This document shows, piece after piece, positions 38,002-49,891 of a stretch of DNA of 64,000 bases. A program made the position numbers and the translations under genes. How positions within the stretch are numbered: the first letter of the stretch is position 1; every line of letters starts with the position of its first letter. The stretch is taken from positions 1,488,001 to 1,552,000 of the forward strand of contig CM073193.1 of assembly GCA_037042915.1 (NCBI GenBank), read 5' to 3'. This DNA is from Auricularia sp. M13 (lineage: Eukaryota; Basidiomycota; Agaricomycetes; Auriculariales; Auriculariaceae). The notes under the pieces are model-generated. The model was not told the DNA's origin and did no database searches. It saw only the letters and a program-made list of their open reading frames with translations.

Positions 38002-38937
38002 TAACGTGCTGCAAGACCGGGCGGAAATGCAGTTGGACGAACTGAGGTCGAAGCTCATCGGCCGACGCGAGGGTCGCGGGATGTTTTGGTGCCTTCTGCA
38101 TTCCTCTCACACTGACAGGGCCTACGCGAGACATTCCGAAGATGAAGGCTGCTCAGAGCCTTTAAGAAGCCTAGTGCCCTTAGTGCGTCTGATAAGATCA
38201 GGGAAAGCGGACTCTACTGCTGCAGATGTTTGGCTGAAGTTTCTCAAATTGGATGTCGCCGTACCGCATGTAGTGCGCATGTTGCCACCTACCTACCCCG
38301 CCGTCCCAGCACTTTACTTCTTCCTCATGCTTCCTACGAATATCAATCCCGTTTCTTTGAACCTGCGTCGAGTGCCAATTCCGGCCATGGTTGAATTCAG
38401 ATACATCTCACTGACAGGTCATCTCGGTTCGGCGACGCGGCTCCGGTCCGGCTCGGCTGAGCAGTGAGATCAAGTAGCACCGGCACCTACAGTATCAGGT
38501 TACAGGCTGAGGTAGGAAAACGTCTCCATCCTTCAATCTCGCGGATCTGATCGTCCCATCTCCTGAGCAATGTTTGCCAAAGTTACGGGATTCAGGCCGC
38601 CCAGGTCTACATACCGTCTACTCACCAGTTTTTGTTATAGCCGTTGCCTTGCTCTTTCCCACAACCACGTGATGAAGTTGCATGGATCTCGGGTATGTCC
38701 TTGCCACTGGCAGGTTCTGTGTGGCGGGCCCGTCCCACAATGTGCGCAGAGGCCCCGGCCCGAAATCCCGGATCAAGAGCAGCCGGACTGCGACAGCGCT
38801 CAACGAGGCCAAATGCGTGGCACTGTGTGGCGCGGTTGTACTATAGCTGCCATGCTCCACGACCATACGTACCGATTAGCTCCTCAAGGGTCCTCCTTGC
38901 TCCGTTATGTGCATGCCAGTGGAGTTGCTACCTCAGT
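38002..38937. other. intergenic
   Basis: No gene. A stretch near 38,428-38,465 weakly resembles the Harbinger-like end at 37403. Confidence 0.35.
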
Positions 38938-39600
38938 GGATGCCTTCCCGTACGGTATTCCGCTAAATCTACGTGCCCTAAACCGACGGAAGAAGTCCGC
39001 AGGCAAGGGCATCACGCTTCTTTGATCCAAGTCGACGTGCGTAAATCTCTGGCCAGAGGCAAGTCTGCGTAGGGGGGGTACCCCCCTCACGCAGATTTAA
39101 CGTGCTCCCGCAAACCTGGATTGATGTGAACCGCGCTGATTACGGCCGTAACACCCGACAACGTCTCGATGGCAAGTCAAATGTCCCAGCCATGGAGAAT
39201 AACTCGAAGTCCAAGAGCACTTTTTTGTGCACTTGGACAAGGCCTGAGAATGCTGGTGGAAGTTCTGTGTCATTCTCTTGCACATTTCTCACTCTAAGTA
39301 AGCAATCAGTCTCTTAAAGCCATCCTGGTATGCTGAGAGGTCATCTGCTGTTGTTCTGTGCTCTTACGGTAGCGTCTGGATTGGGCAGGGTTGGACATGA
39401 AGCTCCATGCGCATGCAGGTCGTTGGACATAGCACGGATATAACGGGGAAGTGAGAGTTTGAGGCAGCCTTGCCGATCTGCGGTGTCCGTTGATGCAAGT
39501 GCGTTACGGGTTGGCGGACCCTCCGCTATTTCTCGGATGTATCCATTTGATGAAATTTGGAGCACACAGATTTAGCGGAATAGCGTACGGGAAGGCATCC
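38938..39600. mobile_element. possible MITE with 39-bp inverted repeats (663 bp)
   Basis: Arms 38938-38976 and 39562-39600 match at 36 of 39 positions, starting GGATGCCTTCCCGTACG. AGT directly precedes the left arm and follows the right, a possible 3-bp target duplication. No coding sequence lies inside. The superfamily cannot be assigned, and an inverted duplication of another kind is possible. Confidence 0.6.
39063..39095. repeat. GC-rich hairpin
   Basis: A near-perfect palindrome centred on GGTACC, with arms TCTGCGT plus a G-run and a C-run plus ACGCAGA. It lies inside the 39-bp inverted-repeat element. Confidence 0.7.
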
Positions 39601-39815
39601 AGTAATTTGGTTTGTGGAAGCCTTCCAGCGAGCATCGATAGGATTTTAACGTGTCGCCGCCCTGCCTATGTAGCTTCGAGTGGCTATAACAGCCGCTCGC
39701 GGCGTTTACTTAAGAAGGCACAAACACCAAATGGGTCAACAGCCGGTCTCGCGGCCACCACTCCCATCGGATCTGCCACCGCCATCCCCCTTTAAATACC
39801 TGCCCCTAGCCGTAG

Positions 39816-41213
39816 ATGTCCAATCTTACGAACATGTTCCCTCGCCGACAGTTTCGCAATGAGGAAGACTTGAAAGTCGCTGTGCGCCAGCGCATGGTGG
39901 GTCTGTCGATGATCACCGAGTTCAACGACTAACGTTCGGGATCCAGGCAGACGGCAATGAGGACAGGAATGACGCCTTTCACCTCTGCGGTCTATCATCA
40001 ATACTCTCGTCGGTTTATGGTGGTACGCGCGTTTGCTTTCGTCAGAGCTCTTTGTGTTGATGAACGCGTATCACCCAGGTTTCCACTCGTTTTGGTACTG
40101 GACGCGTTTAGGAAATGCGTCGGGCCCAGAAGCCTCTTCCTGGATGCGCGAAAAGGGCTCACCCGAGCCAGAATCACGCTCGCTGGTAGTCCCCGACCTC
40201 ACACCTTATATAAAGTTCGACGGTCAACGCCCATTCGCCATTAGCCCTTGCTCCGACTTGTACAAGCCCAAGCTTTTAAACGAGTACACCGTCGTAGCGC
40301 GACGAATTCGTTTCCAGGACGACGATGGCAATGGTGTCAGTTCTTTCAAACGATTGAGCGCTTGGTTCCAACTCACGTAGTATTTTAGGACGCCGAGCTC
40401 GTGAAAACTTCCAAGAGGCTCATGAGAGCTCTCGACGCGAACGTGCTTTGCTACCTTGGAACTTGCAATTTCGAGGGTAGCTTGTGCATTGTAACCCCAT
40501 TCGCTGCCGGCGGTGACCTCAAAAAGCACATCGCAGCGCATCCTGATTGCAACCGCAGGGATCTGGTATGTTTGGACATGCGGATGCGATGTGACATATC
40601 TATCTGACAGCATGTGTAGCTGTCTCAAGTTGCCAAGGGCCTCGAATATCTGCACCAGAACGATATAGTGCACGGAAATCTGCATCCAGTAAGGACATTT
40701 CTTCATATTCGACTGCTCCGTTATTGCTCATCTGTAACTTTGCAGCGCAACGTTTTGCTCTCCGAGGATGGGACTGTGAAACTCTCAGAATTCGGCCTTT
40801 TCGACCTCATTCCTGACGAAGGATCGACGTCAATGCGCCCAAGCCACGGTCGTGAGAAGGCAATTCACCGTGCGCCAGAGGTTCACATGGGAGCGGTCTT
40901 CTCTCCTGCCTGTGACGTTTACTCGCTCGGAATGCTCACCTTCTCTGCCTACTGCGACAAAGAGCCGATGATCGAGCGCAGCCCCGGCACAATCCAGGTG
41001 GCAGCAGCGTTACTTGCTGGCCGTCGCCCCGAACGCGGAGAGATCACCAGGTCTGATTTCTCGGACGACCTTTGGAGCCTGACACAGCTGTGTTGGGCGC
41101 ATGACAAGGAGATGAGGCCATCAATGAGGGATGTGACCGCGGAATTTCTCTTCCCCGCGCGCTCATGTACTCACAAGTCCCTTCTGAGTGCACGGAAGGG
41201 TCTGCGTGATTAG
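39816..41213 (+). CDS. K5: predicted pseudokinase of the TKL-like family
   Basis: Exons 39816-39896, 39947-39989, 40046-40335, 40389-40565, 40620-40688, 40746-41213; 375 aa, in frame throughout. Intron 1 has a clean CTAAC branch site, and a TATA-like TTTAAATA lies about 25 bp before the ATG. After an N-terminal part of about 120 residues (with RPFAISPCSDLY, shared with K7) comes a kinase fold with the key residues changed: beta-3 Lys is Arg (VVARRIRF), alphaC Glu is Thr (LVKTSKRL), HRD Asp is Asn (HGNLHPRNVLL), and DFG reads SEFG. The C-lobe is well kept (HRAPEVHMG, CDVYSLGMLTF, RPSMRDV). It is not a decayed gene: frame and splice sites are whole. It may serve as scaffold or regulator. Paralogue: K7. 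Confidence 0.85.
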
Positions 41214-43195
41214 ATATCCTCACGCAACGCGCGCGCCGATGTACACGATTTTGCCGTAACGGTGTCGAATTATGTTCGCAGCGTTCCTGGCATTCTGTCG
41301 CTCGCTACTGGATTTCTACGAAAACATTTGATTGATAAATCCTGTATCCATTTGAGGGCTAAACGGTCTAGAATTCGGACCCATCGGTCCGAGCCGTTGA
41401 TCTCGCTTCGCACATCCGTTTTCATTTTTCTGTCGCGGTCGAGTGTGTAACATGCTACGGCGCGGTTGCCAGCTCATGCACGTCTGAGCTGAAGCATATC
41501 CTAGAATGCTGTCAGCTTCTTCTTCCTTCGACCGATTTGCACACGCTGCCAGAACGCATGACGCACCATCCGTTGCTAGGACTCGATAAATTTTCTCCGA
41601 AGGCTCTGTGCTCGCTGCACTACACTTTCTGTCTGGTCCGGAGTACTGAAGGTCTTCTGAAACGATTGCTGTTGACCACACGGCGCCACTGAAGCGACTG
41701 TATCCGGCGGGCTGGTGAACAGGCAAAATTTGCCCGTACGCACGCAGCCCTGACCAGCAGCGTCAGACAGGACCTTGCTCGAAATGGACATCTCGGGCTC
41801 TTTCAAAGTGTTTAGGATCTTGTCACTCAATATCCCGAGAAGAGCTGATGAGCTGGCAAGTGTCTGGAGGCTCGAGCTCCGTCAGGGAGTGTTGAGCCCT
41901 GGCTGTGGCGACGGCACAGCTGTGTTGGGCGCACCCGCATGGCCATCCTCGGACGAATTGTGCTGTTCCAAATCTTGGCGCGCCTTGTTTGCCTGCGTCC
42001 AGAGTTCTAGTCGCGTTGGCGGTATCCTGCTTGACTGCTAGGCATTATACACCCCTATGTCCACAGGATGTCAAGCGCTACCCGCTTCCTCTCGTTTCGA
42101 GCGTGCTCCTGCAGCGGCGAAGAAGCTCCCCTCACATTGGCATCCTACAAAGAATCGCGCCGCCCGTGTTCGCCTCAATCGTTCTAGCTGCTATTGACGG
42201 TTCCTCAATTCACTCTTGTGCATTGCATGCTGCCCCTTTGCTTGCAAGATGACAACCACTTCTTTCCGGCTTGAAGGCAGAAGCATGCTTCCGAGCCAGA
42301 ACTCGGAGCATCCCCCGCACCGCCAACTTCTGGGCTGCGGGAGATGTCAAGATCGTCCGACCATGTCCCGCAGGGCCGCACTCTAATATTAGGGAGCCTG
42401 TGATGGTGCCTTGCGCCCCTACTTGGTTTTGAGGCGCAGTCAGCGCACACTGGCCGCCGGGCTGCTTTAGCAGGAAACGTCGTATGGCATCCACGAGCAG
42501 CAACTCATGCAGATTCGTTGAAGCGTTTCCTGGGAACTTGCAACTGCGCCGTCATTCGATGCGCGATGGAGGCGCGAACAGGGCGGACCAAACACCATGG
42601 TCAGGAATCGGTGCTTGCTTCAGCCTCGGGAATTGCATCAATCGCGTCGGGTAACACCAAATACTGGTAGTTGCGATGTCCTCAGCGCGCCGAGCTCACT
42701 CTGACCGGATGCCAGTGGCGTCGGTGTCGTGCCCGGTTCGTTCTGCGCCAAACACGAACGGTGCCTTCGCTTTGACGATGTCCATCGCAGCACTGCTCTT
42801 CGCCAGTAGCACCTTATGCGCAGTTCCAAAACCACAGAGGACAGAGACGAGTCGCGAACTCAGGGATTATACCCCCTGATTTCCGCCTCGGGTGATGTAC
42901 AACTTCACTGGACTGCTCAAAGTTGGGGGACGTGCCAATCATCTAGGCTTCTTCCAACGTCAACACTGCAAGTCGTCCAGCGCCTTTTTCCGATTTCCAC
43001 TGCCTGCTCAACCTGCATGCAGCTTGCTGCCTGTGCTGCGCCAGATTGTACTCCATCCACCGTGGTGTGTGTGCACCGCACCGGGAGTCGGAAACTGTAA
43101 GGCCAGAGGTCTAACGTTTCGGCAAACTGACTATAATGTCTTCCACCTCAGTTGCTGCCACTTCTCGGGAATGCGACGCGGACTGAATGTGTATG
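41214..43195. other. intergenic with a tiny kinase scrap
   Basis: About 2 kb. Around 41,924-41,945, 19 bases (CACAGCTGTGTTGGGCGCA) equal the stretch of K5 encoding QLCWAH near 41,085. The surroundings no longer align. Otherwise nothing is recognised. Confidence 0.4.
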
Positions 43196-43202
43196 TATAA
43201 AA
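43196..43202 (+). promoter_or_regulatory. TATA box of K6
   Basis: TATAAAA lies 45 bp before the K6 start codon. Confidence 0.6.
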
Positions 43203-43247
43203 GCGGCTGCGGCCGGGGATTCGATTCCTCCCTGACCCCTAAGAACA

Positions 43248-44366
43248 ATGTCGCCCCTTCCCCAAGACCTGCTCGCTCTCGGTCTCGCGTCTCAAGACGA
43301 CATAACGAGTCGCCTGACGCTTGGAAGTGGCGTTATCCCCACAGGCGGCTTCTGCGACGTACGGCGCGCGTACTACAAGAATGCGTCTGACGCACATTTC
43401 GCGGTCAAGGTGGTCAGGAAGGGTAGCGACGTAGTACAGCGATTGAGTGTGCGTATTTCAACGTTGTATGAATGCTGAACGTCTATTGATCTTCTCCTGC
43501 ATAGCGACAACATCTCCTGCAAGACATCCTGGCGCTGAAGCACGCGAACCACCCGAACGTGCAGCCATTTGCTGGTATCTGCTTCATCGACGACCAAGGC
43601 CTTCGTGAAGATAGTTCTTCGGAGCATGTATGCCTCGTCACTCCCTGGGCGGACGGTGGCAACCTGCGGAAGTTCTTGCAGGCCAACGACACCGCCAATC
43701 GCCGGGATATCGTTCGTCACCTTTGCTTTGAGAGCGGCACGCGGCACTGAGAACCTTCATGACCAGCTTCTGCAGATAGCCAAGGGGCTGAAGTACCTGC
43801 ACGCGGAGACCGCGGAGAAACAGTCCATCGTGCACGGCGATCTTCACATCGTGCGTGGCTCCGTGCTTTCGACATCAGGGCGACGGCTACTGACGACGTT
43901 ACAGACGAACATCCTCATGCACGACGGCGTCCCGCTCATCTCAGACTTTGGGCTCAGCGAGATGGGGCGGTCGCATGCAGCGGCTGCAGGCACTGCCAGT
44001 GCGAATACCGCCTCCGAGCCTCGTCTCGCGGACAGCAGCGCCGACCTCGACATGCCTCCCGGCCACTACACCTCGCTCGCGCCGGAGATCGCGCTGGAGA
44101 AGAATGCGCGGCGGACGACCAAGTCGGACGTGTACTCGTTCGGGCTGCTGATGTTCGAGGTCTACGCGGGCCACGGGCCCTACCCCGCGTCGCTGCGCAA
44201 CGGATTCTCGGCGCTCGTACTGCTGTGCAGCTCGCAGCGCCCGCCGCGGTCGGAAATCCAGCGTCCCGACTTCACGGACGACCTGTGGCGTCTGACGGAG
44301 GCCTGCTGGGCGCACGACAGCGCTGCCAGGCCCGAGATGCCTGAGGTCTGCCGGCGCCTCGCGTGA
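43248..44366 (+). CDS. K6: TKL-like protein kinase, probably active
   Basis: Exons 43248-43448, 43505-43711, 43767-43850, 43905-44366; 317 aa, all phase 0. Start context is AACAATGT after a TATA box. A short leader (SPLPQDLLALGLASQDD) precedes the kinase domain: TGGFCDVRRA glycine loop, beta-3 Lys in FAVKVVRK, an Asp where relatives have the alphaC Glu (LLQDILAL), HGDLHITNILM, ISDFGLSE, LAPEIA, KSDVYSFGLLMFEVY and RPEMPEV. The activation segment carries a Ser/Ala-rich insertion of about 25 residues absent from K1, K3 and K8. Glu to Asp in alphaC is conservative, so activity is likely but may be lowered. Confidence 0.83.
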
Positions 44367-46213
44367 ACGTAGAGTCACCGCTGAGGACGCATTTCTCATT
44401 GACTTTCCTTCTGTTACGATGTTCATGATTCTCACTCTTTAGAGCTCGTGGACGGTATCCTACAGGTGTTTCATTAGCATTACATTATACTAGTACTACT
44501 AGCAGAGATATAATAGATTAGACTGTCACTAATGTTTTCGTCCTCGCACCTACTGCCTCTTGCATGAGCTGTGAGAGGCAATCTCTTCGCGTCTCACCTG
44601 TAAAAATGCCGGTGCATCCGGGCGGATTCCCTCGGCATCGTTGATATGTCGGCTTGTGTTCCCTGCAACCCGCCTTCGTAGTGCGACACCAGAGGCCTAG
44701 GCCTCAGGCTCCCCGGGATTATTCGCATGTCGTCGATGTACCTGGACGAGCCGCATGGTGCGCCCGCTCGCCTTTAATTCCAGCTGTGAGCGTGGCGCGT
44801 TTCAAAGCAATGCCACCAAACTGAACCCGGAAACTCAGAGGAACAACGCACACAGGATCGGCATTTGTGTGTAGCTCCTTTTTTGCACATCTTGCGGGAC
44901 GTACTGTAGCGATAGTCATGCATGCATGATGGGCAGTGCGTGTGACGTTTTCCGTGCAAGATAACTTTGCATAGGAGTCTTGATGAGCATCGTTTGAGTT
45001 CATTGAGGGGGAAGGGATGCTTATGCTTGTCCTTGATATTCATCACTTACTCATGATTCGCCACAACGTTGTTTTGACTGATTGAATGTTTAGCACCGCA
45101 GGCTTCAGAAGGGCCTATTCCGCACTCGGATTTCCAACCTGAGACTGGGAAGCTCCATCAAGGGAGGACAAAGTATTTCGGTCCGTTTGCACCATATTGT
45201 GAGGCCACCGTATGGCCGAAAGCGGGCAAATGTGGCACCGCCGAATCCTGCAGGCAGCCCCACGTTCCGTCGCGCTCGGGGCTCTGGATCGCCCTCCAGC
45301 TCCAGTTTGAGCACCTCGAAGGATCGACAGTGCCGCGGACGTTCTTAGCGTCAAGATTAGATGCGTCTGTTTGGTTTCCCAAGGAAGCGGTGCGCTCGTA
45401 GTTGCAGGGAATGCACTGCAGCAGCAGCAGCGGGAAGCCCAGTATAATGGAGAAACCGAGTCGAGATGATAGTCAGGTTGCACACAGTGAGGATACATAA
45501 TCCCGATGCCAGTAGCTGGCTGTCGCTGCTCGCAACACCGCCGTTCCATGGGAGGTCGGCAGGCTTGCAATATGTCGATCGAAGTAAAGTGGCTTCAGGA
45601 TGCCGCTGCGATATGGGGCTGGCAAGGCGCGAATTGACTCGCTGCGAGTCTCCCAGAACAACGCGCCGGGTGCGATCAAACGTACGTAGAAGAGAGCTCC
45701 AGTAATCGGCCCGTTGCTGGAGGCGCTCAGCCATACATAGGAGCGATTATCGACGATTATATGGTCTGCTGGCCGTGCAGTCCGCAAGAGATGTAGCGCC
45801 GGAAGAGTACAGAGTGGATTGTAGCAGGACGGGGTCAGCGACGGCGAAGGTAGCGTGGGCGAGATATAACCGTATTTTCGAGCACCTGAGCGAACGATAT
45901 TTAATCAGCAGTGGCAACATGATAACGCAACGATATTACCGACCTGCAAGACCACATGCATGTCGCTGACAGCGACGATTGAACTTAGATTGTCCTGTAC
46001 AGTTGAAGCGATGATGACGTCGGAGCCGAACTCAATTGGCAACGATTCGCGGGATCAAACTCTGGTAATAAGAGTACAGTAGTACAGCGCATTGCATTGC
46101 ATACTATAGCATCACAAGAATCAGGCCAGACAAGACACGCGAGAACAGACACGCAAACCAGAACGCAAAGAGAAAGCGAAAAACACGACGCGAATCAGAT
46201 GGATGGTGGGTGG
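44367..46213. other. intergenic
   Basis: About 1.8 kb between the K6 stop and the HMG gene stop (convergent). No gene or element recognised. Confidence 0.4.
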
Positions 46214-46631
46214 TCACTCGTCGCCGCCACTGCCCTCCTCGGCGGCTGCGGCCTCGGGCTCGCTCTCGCTCGCCTCGGCCTTCTTCTTCTTGGGCCGGCC
46301 GACGGGCTTCTTGGGCGCGTTCTCCTTCTCGCCCTTGGCCTTGCCCTTGTTCGGGTTCTTGTCGCTGTCCGCCCACAGCGTCGCGATCTACTCGTGCATC
46401 AGTATTAAAAAAGGCGGGGATAACGGGGGATCGAATGCGCACCTCCTTCATGGCGGCCGTGTGCTTCTTGGTGGGGTTGTTCGCCTTCCATATGGGCATC
46501 TGCTCCTTGACGAACAGCGCGTACGCGGACGGCGCGCGCGTCTTCTTCTCGCCGGCGGGCTTGTCCGAGGCGGCCTTGGCCTTGCGCGTCGGGCGCGAGC
46601 TGCTGGCGTCGTCGGTGGCGGCCTTGGGCAT
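46214..46631 (-). CDS. small HMG-box / AT-hook protein
   Basis: Two exons, split by an intron near 46,387-46,441 (donor after MKE, acceptor before IATLW). An acidic/basic N-terminus is followed by one HMG-box-like domain (APSAYALFVKEQMPIWKANN, then MKEIATLWADS), an AT-hook (PVGRPKKKK), and an acidic tail (EASESEPEAAAAEEGSGGDE). This layout (DNA-bending box, minor-groove hook, acidic end) fits an abundant chromatin-architectural protein in the nucleus rather than a specific regulator. The box is short and of the YABBY/HMG-like type seen in basidiomycetes. Confidence 0.78.
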
Positions 46632-47563
46632 CTAAGACAATGCCAGCACGGATCAGCAGCGCGCTCCAGGCAGCATACAGGCCGCGCGTATACGCACAGT
46701 GTGTGGTAGTCGAGGGTGGGGGACGGCGGGGTAGTCCGACGCGGGGCCTAGTGCCGACGGCGAAGGAGGGATGTGGGTGGCGGTGGGCGGTTGGGGAGGA
46801 AAAGAGCGGGGACTGGAAGCGACGCGGTGCGGTTTATCAAGACGCTCGGGCAACGCCGGATGTTTGGCTTGTTGGGCCGTGTGAATACCATGTTGACGCT
46901 CTCACGTGACCCCCCGGGTTCAAGCGGAGAAGACGCGGCTCGGCGTTGGCCGCCTGCGCTCGAACCGCGACGTCAGCCGTCTTGTCATGCGCAAATAATG
47001 CTTGCCTACGCTCCTTATGGCTGATAACAACATTGAGCCCAGCGTAGATGTCGACAACCTCGCCACAGCATGGCAATTGGTGCACATGCAATTGCCGCCA
47101 CAAAGGCTAACCTGTCTGCCCAATGCTCAAGCGCTCGTTTGGCCACATCCTCAACAAGCTGATGAGATAAGTGAGTCTTGCGACTACTTTCTTCATCATG
47201 ATCTTATGGTTAGAGGAGCTGGTCATCGCGTCTGCAGTTGCTTACTTATCCGTAACTTGCGCCTGTTCTCGTACTTGTAACTTAGAACGCTGCAGTGTCA
47301 AAAAGGTAATCAAGGTGGCCTTGGACCATAAAGACGCGTGACCCGGGTGACTCGGTCATACAGGATATTGATCTTCGTTCTCGATTGGGACGCGTAATGC
47401 TGTACAGCCGCAAGCATTGTAGCTCATTCGGAGTAGTTCCTCAGAGTACTGTACAACCTGAGAGTGTCAGGCAGTGGCCCGTTGGCGTGGGAGCTGCAGA
47501 CAGATTTTCGGAATCCACCGATCATGATCTTGCCTTCCTACCGACCCACCTGCCCGCCTACTT
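46632..47563. other. intergenic between divergent HMG gene and F-box gene 2
   Basis: About 930 bp that should hold both promoters. No other gene is seen. Confidence 0.4.
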
Positions 47564-49318
47564 ATGGGTAGTTCATTATCGCCAGAGCTCCGGGAAGAAT
47601 TAACCAGCCTCGTACGCAACATTGTAGATCGCGCGCTCGATGGCCAGCCGAAAAACGGTCGTGTCAACGGTCCCCTGCCGCAGCACGCAGAGGCGTGCAC
47701 CGTAGCGCTCACCAACGTATGCACGTCAGTATCTGACGCAGTCCAGAGCACCCTGAGGACTTACCTGCGCGCTCACAACAATAACAAGCCTTTGAACAAG
47801 CTGCCGCCCGAGGTTTTGTGCGCCGTTTTCGAGTACTTAGCGTTTCCTGGCCGGTGGGCCGCGTCGTGTGTCTGCCAGCACTGGCGTCGGATTGCTATTG
47901 GGCACGCGCGGCTCTGGTCGGAGCACGTCGTCCGGCACGTCAGCGACGGCGCGCTGCAGTTCTCGCGGAGTATTCTCGCGCGCACGGGGCGCGTGCCTCT
48001 GGACGTCGACATTACATTTCGCCAACTCGGAGTCCGTGCCATTCCGCCCAGCGCCACGCTAGCCCTGACAGGATTCGCGGAGACGCTGCTCGAGCACCTT
48101 CACCACACCCGCAGTCTAACAGCGCATATCGAGCTCCTGCCGGCTCTGTCCTACGTCCCGTCTGTGCTGCTGAACCCCGCGCCGCTTCTGACAACGCTCG
48201 AGCTCGCCGTGTCGGACTCGCTTATTGACGCCAGCCTTTGTCTGCCCGCCGACCTCTTCGCTGGGCACGCGCCGCTGCTCGAGCGCGCGGTCCTGCACCG
48301 CGTGCAGATTCCGCGAGGTTGGACGCCGCCGTTTTCTGCGCTCCAGAGCCTCGCGATCACCTTCTTCGGCGACGTCGACTCCGACAGCGTCCTGCGCCTC
48401 GTAGAAGCTGCGCCGCGGCTCCGCAGGCTCGCGCTGGCGCTCGGCAACGGCGATGGCGGATTTCCCACTTGGACCAGCGACGTGGCGTTTCGCACCGGAA
48501 TCGAGACGCTGTATGTCCAGGCCGGCGTGCCGTTCCGCGAGGAGGAGCTGCTGCGGATTGTGCATTTCTTCCTGGAGGGCAACGCGGTGACGGAGGTGGG
48601 CCTGTGCGCGCCGGCGGAGCGGGAGCTGGACTGGCTCCTCGCGCGGTGCGCGGGCGGGACGCTGGCGCTCGTCACGCGCACGGGGTACGCCTTCGCGCTC
48701 ACCTCCGAGTCCAGCAGCACGACGACGCGCGCATGGCAGCTGCGCCTGCGCGACCTGCCCGCGATCCTCGACCGCCACAGCCTCTTCACGCGCCTCCGCG
48801 CGCTGACGCTCGCCGAGGCCGCGTGGTGCGAGCCGCTCTGCGCCGCGCGCCCGCGCATGCCGCCCGCGCCGCGCCTGGAGCGCCTGACGCTCGTGCTCGC
48901 CACCGAGCGCGAGTACTTCGACGAGGCGCACAGCTGGTGCGGCACGTTCACCGGGCTGTTCCTGCTCGACGTCGCGTCGGCGGAGATGAGCGACAGCGAC
49001 GACGAGTACGTGCTGCAGCCGTGGGAGTGCCCCGCGCTGCGCACGCTGCGCGTGATGAGCGCCGCCGAGGGCGGCGCGCGCGTCGCGGAGGAGGACGTGC
49101 GGCGCGTGCTTGAGAGGCACCTCTACGCGCCGGCGCTGCAGAGGCTCGAGATGCTGCGCGTCGAGCTGTACAACCCGACGACGCTGCTACATGGTTATGT
49201 GGAGGAGGTCGTGTATCTCCCCGACGAAGAGTTCGACCGCGTTTGGCCTGGGCTCTTTCCTGACTTGGAATGGGCGGGCGCTGTCGGGATGCAGGAATGC
49301 ATGACGGCTGCTGTGTGA
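47564..49318 (+). CDS. F-box / leucine-rich protein 2
   Basis: Open frame of 584 aa without an evident intron. The F-box is near residues 85-130 (LPPEVLCAVFEYL, ASCVCQHWRRIAIG). It is followed by leucine-rich repeats of irregular length and a tail nearly the same as F-box gene 1 (GYVEEVVYLPDEEF, DLEWAGAVG). The second half is strongly GC-rich with C/G at most third positions, which opens long spurious frames on both strands. F-box gene 1 has an intron after residue 31; here the matching place is read through, so one of the two has gained or lost an intron. It is probably an SCF substrate receptor; the target is unknown. Confidence 0.87.
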   Translation: MGSSLSPELREELTSLVRNIVDRALDGQPKNGRVNGPLPQHAEACTVALTNVCTSVSDAVQSTLRTYLRAHNNNKPLNKLPPEVLCAVFEYLAFPGRWAASCVCQHWRRIAIGHARLWSEHVVRHVSDGALQFSRSILARTGRVPLDVDITFRQLGVRAIPPSATLALTGFAETLLEHLHHTRSLTAHIELLPALSYVPSVLLNPAPLLTTLELAVSDSLIDASLCLPADLFAGHAPLLERAVLHRVQIPRGWTPPFSALQSLAITFFGDVDSDSVLRLVEAAPRLRRLALALGNGDGGFPTWTSDVAFRTGIETLYVQAGVPFREEELLRIVHFFLEGNAVTEVGLCAPAERELDWLLARCAGGTLALVTRTGYAFALTSESSSTTTRAWQLRLRDLPAILDRHSLFTRLRALTLAEAAWCEPLCAARPRMPPAPRLERLTLVLATEREYFDEAHSWCGTFTGLFLLDVASAEMSDSDDEYVLQPWECPALRTLRVMSAAEGGARVAEEDVRRVLERHLYAPALQRLEMLRVELYNPTTLLHGYVEEVVYLPDEEFDRVWPGLFPDLEWAGAVGMQECMTAAV

Positions 49319-49733
49319 TGCCACATTGACTGGGGCTGGCCATCGCAGGATGGGATCGTGGGCGGTCAGCGCATGACGGTCCCTCCAACACATGATCGGC
49401 GTGATGGTCTATGTGCCGCCACCAGCAGCGCTGTGGTAGATGCAGAAAGCCGACAGAGATGATAGACTCCCGTCGAGGATCGGTCCGTACGTCTCGAGCA
49501 TTCGCCTGGCCAAAGCTCATATATTATGTTCGAGGCTCTGTTAGCTAGCTGACTTCGACACAGTATTACTGCGGATGCAAGTAGGCTCTCGCTTATCAGT
49601 GGTTGTCCGTCTTGTCGAACTGCGGACTCTCACGGGCACCTTCAGATCACCTTCCCTTAACGGGATTGTTGAATTAATCTGCATCTCAAGTTTAATCACT
49701 GCTGCGGACCGACCTGATCCACGTTGCAGAGAT
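49319..49733. other. intergenic
   Basis: No gene recognised between F-box gene 2 and the promoter of the secreted-protein gene. Confidence 0.4.
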
Positions 49734-49891
49734 GCTATAATACTTAGTATGCTAACCCCATCGAAGTCTGGACAGCTCACTCTCTTCTTGTTTCCTTTCG
49801 TTTCCCCCTTCTCTTTCGAGCCATTCTCTTGCACCGCGGTGCCCCTTCATTCAATTTCTTTTCATTCTTTTCCTTCGTCTCTTTCTGTCCA
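49734..49891 (+). promoter_or_regulatory. core promoter: TATA plus CT-rich tract
   Basis: CTATAATA at 49734-49741 is followed by a long pyrimidine-rich run (about 49,779-49,885) that ends at the ATG at 49892. This is the pattern of well-expressed fungal genes. Confidence 0.6.

Noticed and set aside
41924-41945. Full kinase pseudogene around the QLCWAH-like match
   Set aside because: Only 19 bases match K5; flanks do not align, so it is noted as a scrap and not as a gene.
43206-43240. tRNA-like GATTCGATTCC near K6
   Set aside because: No A-box or acceptor stem; it lies in the K6 leader.
48116-49120. Long minus-strand and frame +2 open frames across F-box gene 2 (up to 334 aa)
   Set aside because: Arg/Ala/Gly-rich shadows caused by strong GC bias at third positions of the real gene; no domain and no start context.
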